Source of the DNA: Saxidomus purpurata
Lineage: Eukaryota > Mollusca > Bivalvia > Venerida > Veneridae
Direction of reading: 5' to 3'
Assembly (NCBI GenBank): GCA_022818135.1
Contig: JAFMSR010000018.1
Location: 19,210,595-19,274,594, forward strand
DNA length: 64,000 bases
A program made the position numbers and the translations under genes. Each line of letters opens with the position of its first letter. Within the stretch, counting starts at the first letter, position 1. This document shows, one piece after another, positions 54,413-64,000 of this stretch. The notes under the pieces were generated by a model. It searched no databases and had not been told where the DNA came from. It worked only from the letters and a program-made list of their open reading frames with translations.

Positions 54413-55684
54413 TTAGCTCACCTGGCATGGTGTGCCAAAGTGAGCTTTTAAATTTAGAATCTTGCTGTGTCTGTGATCTTGTGGCGCCGACTTTTTGTTC
54501 AGTGACATCTCATCCAAACTGACTGGGAAAATCTTGATGAAATCTGCAGGGATGTTTCATGCATAAAGCACTACTAAAGGTGTTCAAAGAATTGCATTCC
54601 ATGCAGAACTCTAGTTACAATGGCAGCAAATAGATTTTTTTTCTTCTCAAAAACTGCAAGCCCCAAAGCTTCTATATTTGGCATGTGGTATTGTGGAGTG
54701 ATCCTCTATCAAGTTAGTACATATCATGCCACTTGGGTCAAAACTGGCACTGTTCACATGGTTTAAATAGAAATATTTAGTAAAAGCTAAAAAATCTTGT
54801 CAGAAACTGCAAAGTATAGAGCTAGATATTCGGTGTGCGACATTGTGTAATGGTCCTCTATCATGTTGTTCAAAGCATGCCCATGGGGTCAAAATTGGCC
54901 TTGCCTCGGGTGTCATATGTTTTACATAGACTAAGTACAAAATATACAAGGAGATAATTTAAAAATCTTCTTATTCAAAACTATTATAAGGCATAGCTTA
55001 GATATTTGGCGTGTAGCATCACCTAGATTGTTCAAATTATGCCCCCATGGTCATATTGGCCTCACCAAGGAAATCATTATTGTACATGGACCTGTTACAG
55101 ATTTTTTTTTTCGACCTTCATCTTCATAATTGCAAGGTCTACAGCTTAGATATTTAATGATTTATTGTTTAGTGGTCCTCTCCACTGACTTATCTATTAA
55201 GTGATTGTGGTCAAAATCAGAAATGCTATGTTGACCTAATTTCTTTTCAAAGCTACTCTAGTGATATCTAGACTTTTTAAGTTTTGCAAACAGATTGTAA
55301 ACCTGGGATGACTTTCCTTTTAGTCTACTTTGTTTTTGAAGCTGAAGCATTGAACTTTGAACAAAGTGTGCAAACGCATTTCAATAATTAACATGAATGA
55401 ACTTGAATATCTTGCAACTTAATTTTTTGTTTGTGTAGCTACAGTCATGAAATGACCGTACACATTTCAGTGCTTTATTTTTGTGCGCCTTTTTTCAATG
55501 ATGACCTTAAATTTGAAGGGCTTTGCTTCACATTCTCACAGGAAGCTAATGAACCCTGATTATGTTCGATTGTATCTTTCAAGAGTTCCAAGTTATGCAT
55601 ACATTTAACAGCTCTCACTTCTCATATGCCATATTGCAGTTATGGTCAGGTGAACGATATAGAACTGTCATGGCTTACTTGTTA
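54413..55684 (+). mobile_element. Pearl/Helentron-like element, family B, divergent copy
   Basis: 5' end TTAGCTCACC then the hairpin TGGCA-TGGTG-TGCCA and GTGAGCT. Diverged core units follow (GCATTCCATGCAGAACTCTA, ATATTTGGCATGTGG, CCTCTATCA). The 3' end is degraded (TGAACGATATAGAACTGTCA). Confidence 0.6.
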
Positions 55685-55840
55685 CATTGCATGAACTTGT
55701 ATATACTAATGGTGATGATCTTGATGTACTTCATTTGTATGTTTGGTATTTGTTCACTGAGACCCAGTTCCGTTTACTTTAAATTTCCTGGGAGAGCTTT
55801 AAACTCCTCTCTTAAGTACCCAGTGTCGTTTTTCAATACT

Positions 55841-56217
55841 CACGGTGGGGAATCACATGATCAAAATAATCTCTAAACAAAAGTAAATCTATGAAAATGT
55901 TAAAAAATAATGAAAGCTGTTCAGCTGTGATTATAAAAAGTAGCCTATCTTATAACAACAGTAACGTATTCTAGAACTGCTCAGGTCTCAATAACAATCA
56001 CCTTCTGATTGTGTTGAACACTTCAAAAATAAATTAGTTCCGTGTACAATCGGAATGAGAATATGATTGAGACCTATGTAGTTCTATAATACAGTAATGG
56101 TGCCATAAGTTAGGCTTCATTTCATATTTAAAGCTAAACAACTTTCATTATTTTTTAACATTTTCATAGATTTACTTTTGTATAGAGATTATTTTGATCA
56201 CGTGATTCCCCACCGTG
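55841..56217. mobile_element. 377 bp foldback MITE
   Basis: CACGGTGGGGAATCAC at the left is mirrored by GTGATTCCCCACCGTG at the right; the inverted match goes on for about 80 bp and resumes near the centre (TAGAACTGCTCAGGTCTCAA against TTGAGACCTATGTAGTTCTA), so nearly the whole element is one imperfect palindrome. Confidence 0.75.
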
Positions 56218-56299
56218 ATACTAATGCATGAAAAATTTAAATATGATGTAGGTCAAAGACCTATAAACTATACTGTTAGTATAGGTCTTTGTGTAGGTG

Positions 56300-56421
56300 C
56301 AGTAAAGTTCCCGTGTTAAAACCACCCTTCAGAGCACTGAAATGTGGAGGTCTTTAGTGACCATTTTGTTCTGAAATGTTTGGTCTTAATATAGCATGGT
56401 CTTAATAGTGGAACTTTACTG
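56300..56421. mobile_element. About 120 bp MITE with CAGTAAAGTTCC ends
   Basis: CAGTAAAGTTCC at 56300 and GGAACTTTACTG ending at 56421 are inverse copies, and ACCAC/GGTCTT motifs recur inside. Related pieces ending GGAACTTTACTGTA or similar are at about 8,940-9,078 and 28,945-29,070. Confidence 0.55.
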
Positions 56422-57529
56422 TATCTGTAAATCGATTTAACATGAGTAATTAGAATATTGAAAATATCATAGAAACTGAAAGCAAAGATGGCTTGCATAG
56501 AAACTCAGCTAAATATTGCTCTAAGGACAATGGTAATGTACTGTTGCTTAGAGAGGGTAAATAGGAAACAACCTCTAGTCTGTTGTCATGAACATGACCT
56601 GTTAGTTGCTGATGTTAAGATCAAGAACTTTGAGTATATATGTATTATGAGCAGATAAGCAACAGTTGCTAAAAGCATATTTAGGAAGGATATGTGTATA
56701 TAAACAAGTTAACTGGGTTACATGTACTTATATCATTAAATATTTTGGGAATATGTTTTAAACGATTGAGGTAAAGGTCATGAAATAAACACACAACCTC
56801 AATTGTGCATAATATGTTTTCTAAAACGGTAACCAAAGTTGAAAATATAATTGTCTCTCAATCATGTATGATAGAGAAAAAGGGAGTTCTAATACACTTA
56901 GACTGCTGATAGGGGATATATATAGTATTGGTATAGGTCATTTCGTGCTTGTGTCACACCGTTTTGTGCGCTGTCTAACTTGAGCAGCTGTCGATCAAAT
57001 AACCAAATCTTACACCTTTAAAACTTGGCCAAAATCTCATAAATTTCGATCAGACTATCATTTTCATGAACCATAGTCCTACTTGAATGAAGACACTTGC
57101 ATATACTAGTACACAGAAACAAATAGGAAATCTACGATACACACGACAATTTTTATGTCAACAGTATTTCTAGCAATATTTGCAGGAGAATTGTCATAGC
57201 TCGTTCAACTTTGAAAATTTAAATAGCCCGACTTCTTAAATTATTTATTGTCAAACCTCAGTATTTACATAGTTTGAAAGTTACCTACCTTTTGGAAATG
57301 CCAGTAGAAGCTTGTATTATCCGTATACTTTGCTAAAAGGTTCAATGTTGTAATTATATAAATTTAACTTGGTAACAAGTTTGCATTGGAAGTCCATTTG
57401 TGATGGTTGCACGGGCTCACTTTTTCCATGTCTTTCCCAATAATATTTCCAGAAACATCGAATGCCTCGTATTCAAATTAACACTGCTTTTATCTATTTT
57501 ATACGTACAAGACAGAAAGCATTGTTCAG
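56422..57529. other. Intergenic DNA, nothing recognised
   Basis: AT-rich; no supported gene, array or RNA. Confidence 0.4.
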
Positions 57530-57780
57530 TGAGAACAACTCGCAGTGTGTATTACTCGTGGGTAACACATACAATAAGCACTGTTAAGTGAGCATTTCTA
57601 GCAGTGAACACTTTATTCATAGTGAGTATTGTACAGTGTGCACAACGTACAGTAAGCATTACTCACACTGATCAATACTCTGAGTGAGCTTTGTTCGGTG
57701 AGCATTACTCACAGTGAACACTACTCACAGCATTGTGAGTGAGCAATACTGGCAGTGAACATTGTTTAGTGAGCATTTAA
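57530..57780. repeat. Degenerate array of GTGAGCATTACTCAC-like motifs
   Basis: About a dozen 18-24 bp units such as CAGTGAGCATT, AGTGAACACT, GTGAGCATTACTCACAGTG. The consensus is near-palindromic, so each unit can pair with its neighbours. Confidence 0.6.
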
Positions 57781-58249
57781 ATGCCATAAACATGCCCCGT
57801 GTATATATATCGCACGTTTTTGGTATCGTTCACCCGTGTTGGTAACCGAATACCCGGGGTTGCTTGAGGAATGGAGGGAGGGGATTTCTCAAAAATGTAT
57901 CTTTCGACTTCATAAGTACTCTCCTTGGGTCGTAATATCAGAAATGACGAAGTTCATTTCATTTTAGCTGGAAATCTGGATGGTTATAAATTCGATCACT
58001 TGGGGCTACTAAAAAGAAATTGTAAACACGAAAAGCTCATTCTTCAGGCAGGCTTTAATTAATACATTTATCGAATAACTTCGGTCATGTTTGGTTAAGG
58101 TTACTGACCGCGTAAATTAGAATCTCGCACAAGAAAAGACATTATATTCTTGCACTGCAATTTAAAGATAGTTTAACTAGAGCTGAATAATCTTGTATTT
58201 ACCAGTGAATGGTCTTCAGAGAAAAAATTGACTGATTTACCATTGTATT

Positions 58250-58438
58250 GCTCGCAAAATTAGTTTACAATTCAATCGCTCATCCCGGACGTTGCGGGTT
58301 CGAGCCTTACTGGAGTCACTACCGTACCTCGTCATATGACACTAGTAATGGTGTTTCCAGGAAGCGGACGCGAGAGTGACTCGATTAGCTTCAAGCTTTC
58401 TTCACAATCGAGCTAAAGTAAATTAGTATAAACTTGTA
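58250..58438 (+). repeat. tRNA-derived SINE, family 1
   Basis: B box GCGGGTTCGAGCC, then ACACTAGTAATGGTG, AGAGTGACTCGATTAGC and AAGCTTTCTTCACAATCGAG. Opposite orientation to the two copies in LRRK1 introns. Confidence 0.75.
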
Positions 58439-58754
58439 AGTCTGGTTCATCTGATCCATACATAGTTTAGCCACATAAATGGTTTTCATCGGTTCAACTT
58501 TGTGCCCAATAGTGCAGAAGAGTTGGTCATACAAGATAATTAAAACACCGAATTCTGTATTACCCCATCTACGAATATTGTAACATCACCTAAACTTCAC
58601 TTGATCCGTTTCTCGGGTAAATCAAATCAAATCACAGCTAAGACTCGAAGAGCGGATCCGTGGCACTGGACTGGTTCCCCACTCCTCCACTTACACCACA
58701 GACGCTTGTGGTATGGACTCGCGACCCAATCTATTCTTGTCCCATGTTGTACGG

Positions 58755-59131
58755 AACGTATATAAATACAAGATTTGAAACAACTGAAAACTAATCGCAT
58801 ATTTAAGGCATGTGTGTAAGTAAGGAATAACTAACCGGTTTTTCCAATGCAAAACACTTTTCTGAATAAAATCCCACCCCAAACTGCATCGAATTCGGTT
58901 GAATTAAAAGAATTTTGAGGAAAAACACCTTGTCACTTCTGCACAAATCAGATTAAGTATATACATGAAGTTATAAAAATCGGTTTCCCACATCACAGTA
59001 TATGAAATAGCGTGCGCGGGGTACCATTATGTTTACAGCAGCGGTAAATTTTAAAGCAGAAAATGACTAAACAGTATAGGTAAGATGTGAGAGGAAATCG
59101 ATTTGTTTCAAATCTTGTATTTATATACGTT
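58755..59131. repeat. Perfect 29 bp inverted repeat with ~320 bp spacer
   Basis: The arms at 58755-58783 (AACGTATATAAATACAAGAT...) and 59103-59131 are exact reverse complements. Possible ends of an inverted-repeat element, or a foldback. Confidence 0.7.
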
Positions 59132-59882
59132 GTCACCATAAACATGAGATCAGTAGGTAAGTAGAATAAGGAATTGCATCTGTAATTGGTTACCTTACAC
59201 GCAGTTGTAGGATGTTTTTAAAGATACTGCAGTAATCAGGGTGCGAGGGTCAGGCCCCAAGCATCTGTGACTTACACCACAAACTAATGGTCTTTCAGAG
59301 GAGGCCTGAAACCATGAGGACTGACGCATATAACGCTGTCAAAAAGCGTTTGTAAAATAGAAAAATAAAGCAAAGAATATATTCACTTACCAGTTCTGTT
59401 TTCTCTGACGAATAGTTTACGGTGGTTTTCTATCAACCTCTTGCCAACCTACTTGCACTTTACACGTAATTCACGTTGGTCGTATAATGTGTGCTTGCCG
59501 TACTGTTTATGCAAGGGCTAACTGGAGTACCAATGAATAAATAAGTAGACTAAAATAAAGTTTCTTTACTGTGTACTGTATTCAAAGTATCATTAATGAA
59601 AATAAAAAAAACCCGATTAATTACACAATTATTGCTCCTGCACATTATAGGGTCAACTTTTTTACAGATTTAAAATTGACGTCACCGTCTATGCGTCAAC
59701 CACTACGTAAGCAATCCGCCATTGCGACGTTCTTATAGTGACGTCAACGTCACTTGACGACAACGATGGTAGAGACATGAAGGGGAGGTCGTGGAATGTT
59801 GCATGTTATAAAAAAAAATAAAAATGTAAAAAGGTAAGTTAGTTCTTCGCATATCTCGTTTTCAAAATGCTTCTTTTAGTGT
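59132..59882. other. Intergenic DNA, nothing firm
   Basis: A splice-donor-like site on the minus strand (AACTG/GTAAGTGAA, near 59,392) stands alone without a supported exon. Otherwise no feature. Confidence 0.35.
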
Positions 59883-61310
59883 TAGATAGATAGATAGATA
59901 GATTTATTTGGCAATAATAATCCATCATTACATACAGTACATTTAAAAACTAGCACATAACATAGACTTTCATTACAAAAAAGTACATTTAAAAACAAGA
60001 TACTAGCACATACATATAAGTATCACAGAACCCCAAAAAAATCTTAAGACTAAAAAGAATGAATGCCACCAAAACAGATTAAGATCATAAAATTGGTACT
60101 TATTTACCATATCAGTCCAACACCAAATAAGATTTTTTTCATATTAGATTCCTTCTTATTTTGGAAACCACTCTGCAGACTGTAAGTATTGACTAGACTT
60201 TATGCCTGGAAAGCCCATGAAAGTCATCATGACTTATTTCCAATGGGGTCCATGACTAGAACATGTTTATTTTACCATCAACACATACAAACAGACATTT
60301 ACAGAGAACATACAAAAATACAAAAAATTGAAGGGCAAGGTCAAAATGGCAGCATATTGTAATTTTATAGAAACTCAAAGGCTAATAAACTAGACAGGAA
60401 GCTAAACCAGACTATCAGGTTCAGAAACTTGTCAAAAGTATTAGACTGAAATGGTTGAAGTACCACATTAAAAACAATTAATAATTATATCAGTATCTAC
60501 TAAGTAAATACCTTTTCACACACTTTTTAAAACTGTAGTGTCCTTTTATTGACTGTAATTTCTCAGGAAGTGAATTCCATGCTAAAATACTATTATAATA
60601 AAAAGTATTGGCTGTTATCGAATTAACATATGGAACATAAAAATTAAAAATCTTTTTCCTTGTACCGTATGCATGTATGTCTGATTTTCTGATGAAATGC
60701 TCACCTAAATATTTTGGACATTTACCATAATATACCTTATGTACATGGTTAAGGCTCAGCTGTTTGACTCGATCTTCAATTTTTAAGATACCAAGTTTTT
60801 GGAAATCTGTATCTGTAAGAGAAGTCCTAGCAGACACATTCATTAAAAATCTGACAACTTTATTTTGTGTTATCTGAAGCCTCGTTTTAATGGTTTTACT
60901 CAAACCATTATACCATGCAGAACAGGCATAGTCAAATAAGCACTGCACAAGAGAATTGCATAAAATCTTCCTCATGTTTAAATCTAGGATATTATTTTGT
61001 CTATATAAGAACTTAAGTCTTGAATTAACTTTCTTTATAATATCATTTGCACATGTGCTACCAGACAGAGTATTGTCTAAAACATGACCCAAGTATTTAA
61101 CAGATTTCTGTGACTTAATTATACTATTACCACACTTAATAGAGAATTCCTCTACTTGTTTTAACCTTTTCTTACTACTAAAAAGAATGCATTCTGTTTT
61201 ACCCAAATGTAAAGAAAGTTTATTATCAATAAGCCACTTGTTACACATTTCAAGTTCCACACCTAGTTTTTCACTGATTACATACCGGTAGTTGTCCCTT
61301 TTGCGGTTCG
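59883..61310 (-). mobile_element. 5'-truncated LINE (non-LTR retrotransposon) with TCTA-repeat tail
   Basis: On the minus strand the element runs from about 61,310 to 59,883. It holds the C-terminal half of a reverse transcriptase and a roughly 600 bp 3' UTR, and ends in a (TCTA)n tail (59,883-59,902). The 5' end is lost about 100 bases into the open frame. The 3' UTR has an internal duplication (GTACATTTAAAAAC twice, near 59,936 and 59,985). Confidence 0.75.
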
Positions 61311-61395
61311 GTGTATTAAAGGTACTGTAGCACAGACATGCGGTCAGGTACTGTAAAGCGCATGAGTGTTGAGCAAAGTGGTCTTTTATCGACAC
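60490..61395 (-). pseudogene. LINE reverse transcriptase, C-terminal fragment (301 codons)
   Basis: About residues 35-60 (ISEKLGVELEMCNKWLIDNK, LSLHLGKTECILF) match the end of the palm and the region after the catalytic site of jockey/CR1-type reverse transcriptases; the rest (VKYLGHVLDN, KKVNSRLKFLYR, LVQCLFDYACSAWYNG, LQITQNKVVRFL, AWNSLPEKLQ) is the usual post-RT region. The catalytic YADD part and the endonuclease are absent. The first ~30 residues are outside the element and not related. The frame is intact otherwise, so the insertion is fairly young. The fragment cannot move by itself. Confidence 0.85.
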
Positions 61396-63684
61396 CCGGC
61401 TTTTATCGACACATCTCCCGATTAATTGGCAATTATCTATTAACTGTCAATCAAATATTGACGATAACACTTATTATGTAACTAATGACGTCACTCGGAA
61501 TTTTCCTGAATGTCTGCAACTCAAAGCACAACAACATGGCGCCATTTTTTGAAACAAGAGAAGACCACTCCTGACGGAGAAAGTGATTTTTATCATACTT
61601 ACAAGGCCGATTAAGAACTGCAGGCTTGTATGACGGTTTATGCGTTCCTATTCATTTGTTTTACGGTAATTGTGTTGCATAGTTCATATCATTTTAGGCC
61701 TAGATTTCATCATAGAAACATGAACTGTGCATTATTTGTACTTGCTTCAAAAGTATAAGGGGTGTCGATAATACACCCATAAATGTGAACTGTCCGGCTA
61801 TTATCGACATCACTTGGGGTAGGGGTGTACCTTGGACCCCCAATCGACACTGCCTCTACAAAAAAATATGTTTTCCTATTGAATGTGTGTTTCCTGAACA
61901 TGTTCTGTCTCTTTGACAAAAACCCATTTTACGTATATCGTATGTATATATATCTACAGGCTCTGTCCGAAATTAGGGTACTCTGTATTGTAAAAATTAC
62001 CTTCCTTGGTGATCTTTTTGTCGGGCCTCAATTTTGTGAGCTAAAGTTACCAAAAATCTCGTCAGTAGCTCGAGGAACCGAAGTTGGTTAAGATCGTTAC
62101 TAGTTTGCGAGTTATAGCAAAATATGTGCTAAAAGTGTTCGAAACTTAGGACATGTGTTCGAAACTTAGGACAGTACTGATTTATTTTATTTTAGAGACT
62201 GTATAATTTGGAATAAGGAAACAGTCCCGTTCTAAATTCAATTAAAATGTTGTTTAACAATAATTGTTCCCTCTTCGGACTGTGCATACAATCTAATACA
62301 AAAATTATTTTCTTGCAAGATCCAGTTTTGGAATATTTTCATCTGACGCATTACACTGGTTTCGGGATCTGATTTATTCATGTAAAATATGGCTTCATGT
62401 AAATTGAGGAGACAGGCGGACAGACTAAGCTAAAATGACGATCACAATAATTATTTTGACTATATTATGTGAAATATATACATGTAAGCGATAAATATTT
62501 CCCCTACAGAAAAGATGTTCAAGGGGATTTCTTTTTCTTCGAAACAGTTTTTTTAAAGAGGGCAGCTCACAAAGTTTTTATTCTATCTGTCATTAAGGGC
62601 ATGTGCAACCCCCCCCCCACCCCCCACCCCCCAATATAAAAATGCATTTCTGTCTAAACTGCAATATGAAAGATGCATTTCGGTCTAAATCCAGTTCATG
62701 TCCCGTTTCTTTTCTTCTTTAACCGGATATTATTTAAGGATTCAGGTGTCTTCATAACAGAAATGTTAGCGAGTGTTTGGACTTGATAAGAAACTAACAA
62801 AAATCACATAGAAAAACTATTGAGGCAAAAAGGACAAGTAGCTGGAATTCTTCTAGACAGCTATGTTGATGCGTTGTATTGGTTGCTTTACATGTATTAA
62901 TCTGTGAAGCCGGTAGGCTGAGCCCTGTCCTACTAAAACTATGCTGTGCAAAAAAATTGACTGTGTCTACAGTCTTCATCTCAGAAGTACCTCGATTTTA
63001 TAATGAAGAGAGACGCATATGTTCGATCTAGTGCTTAAGTCACAGCAATTTTTTTGGAAAAGCAAGAGTTGTCGTTTGTAATTGAGCTGTCGTTCGTTTC
63101 ATAGAGGGCACAATCTAATATACGCTGGTAAAAAAAGAAAAAAGCGCTTTTCACGTTTCAGTCGCAATCTACGCCGAGAAAAATGGATATATGATTGCTT
63201 TTTCCACTTACACAGCCTTTGACATTATAGAAACGAAGTGCAGTCGACTGAATATTCTTTGATGGCCTTTTTAAATATATATGACTTTTTTTCTGCTGTT
63301 TTAATAATCATTTTTAATTTTTTAAGAATATTTTACGGCAAATAATCATAAAAATCTTCATTCATGTCAAATTAATAAGGAAAATGGTAATGAAAAAATG
63401 AGACATACCAGGAACGGTCTACAGAGCATTCCTGGACATACTGTATAAATATTATTTGATAACAGTAAAGTTTCGATACTACAGGTCAGTCAGTAGATGT
63501 GGTGTCGTGTCAGGTTTTGCTTGTTCAACCAGAATTGGTTCCCTCGAGTTCTTTTGGGGCCATGCCTCAATATCAATTATAACCAATTTTCAAAATATTT
63601 ACATGGGATTATTGTTTGTTGGCCCGCTGTGATACTTTGTATCACAGTTTTTCTTGTTTTAATTGTCACGTAATATGATAAGAT
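61311..63684. other. Intergenic DNA with dispersed motifs, no gene
   Basis: Contains GTGTCGATAATA-type motifs at 61,383-61,860 (both orientations), a tandem pair of GTGTTCGAAACTTAGGACA near 62,136, and a C-rich run at 62,609-62,631. Open frames are under 90 codons and not recognised. Confidence 0.5.
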
Positions 63685-63699
63685 TTATTTTAAAACATT

Positions 63700-63945
63700 A
63701 AAGGTGTCGATAATAGCCGGAATGGTGTCGGTAATAGCCGGAAATGTGTCGATAATAAACGCACGCAACATGCCCGTTGTTAATTGGCTAGATGTTGTAA
63801 CGTAGGGAGTACAATGGAATAGCCCCCAAAATTGACCAATGAGATGTTGTTCTATTATTAGTGCTGTTCCAGCGTACCTTCTCGGCTGAAACAGTAAAGA
63901 TATGTTAACCACAAGTTTTAAAGTGTCGATAATACCCCGGATTGC
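63700..63945 (+). repeat. Cluster of GTGTCGATAATAGCCGG motifs
   Basis: AGGTGTCGATAATAGCCGG, TGGTGTCGGTAATAGCCGG, ATGTGTCGATAATAAACGC within 70 bp and AGTGTCGATAATACCCCGG at about 63,920. The same core occurs at 61,383-61,860. Confidence 0.65.
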
Positions 63946-64000
63946 TCTGTTACACATTGATAAATTCAGCTGGTTATAAGTGTACAAGGCCATGGGATGC

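Noticed and set aside
59385..59480. Possible 5' exon on the minus strand before a GTAAGTGAA donor
   Set aside because: Only a donor-like site; no coding frame or partner exon could be found.
63685..63993. 102-codon minus-strand frame
   Set aside because: Repeated IIDTFPAITDTIPAIIDT comes from the GTGTCGATAATA motifs; no coding support.

Overview
The window is eukaryotic nuclear DNA: AT-rich, with long introns bounded by GT/AG, tRNA-derived SINEs, small inverted-repeat transposons and many short tandem arrays. The repeat types (modular elements made of a 5' hairpin, 140-170 bp core repeats and a 3' hairpin, similar to the pearl/CvE and Helentron-like elements of oysters and clams) and the animal kinase gene suggest a bivalve mollusc, probably a clam. 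The species is inferred, not proven.

Layout. (1) About 1-24,705, plus strand: the 3' part of a leucine-rich-repeat kinase gene of the LRRK1 type. Fifteen phase-consistent exons cover the end of the COR domain, the whole kinase domain and the C-terminal WD40 propeller; the ANK, LRR and ROC parts lie upstream of the window. One COR exon carries an apparent one-base frameshift. (2) 24,706-39,519: gene-poor DNA with a dense cluster of unrelated tandem arrays at 29.7-34.7 kb, a small inverted-repeat element, a larger inverted-repeat element rich in an ACGGGCGTAA motif, and a suspicious C/T homopolymer junction at the end of one array. (3) 39,520-42,521, minus strand: a two-exon gene for a 259-residue acidic/basic low-complexity protein of unknown function. 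(4) 43,673-53,478, plus strand, head-to-head with the previous gene: a six-exon gene for a 957-residue protein with a PAH-like N-terminal helical domain, a long disordered middle and a very acidic C-terminus. Its introns hold a Helitron-like element and a 1.2 kb inverted-repeat element. (5) 53,479-64,000: no host gene seen. It holds two more pearl-like elements, a 377 bp foldback MITE, SINE copies, a 5'-truncated LINE with part of its reverse transcriptase (minus, 59.9-61.3 kb), and a set of dispersed GTGTCGATAATA motifs.

The genes are not an operon and show no functional link. The two middle genes are close enough to share a promoter region. I found no rRNA, no convincing functional tRNA gene, no CRISPR and no prokaryotic system. 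The most noteworthy items are the LRRK1-type gene with its frameshift and lineage-specific insertions, the shared architecture of at least two modular tandem-repeat element families, and the dispersed motif at the right end.
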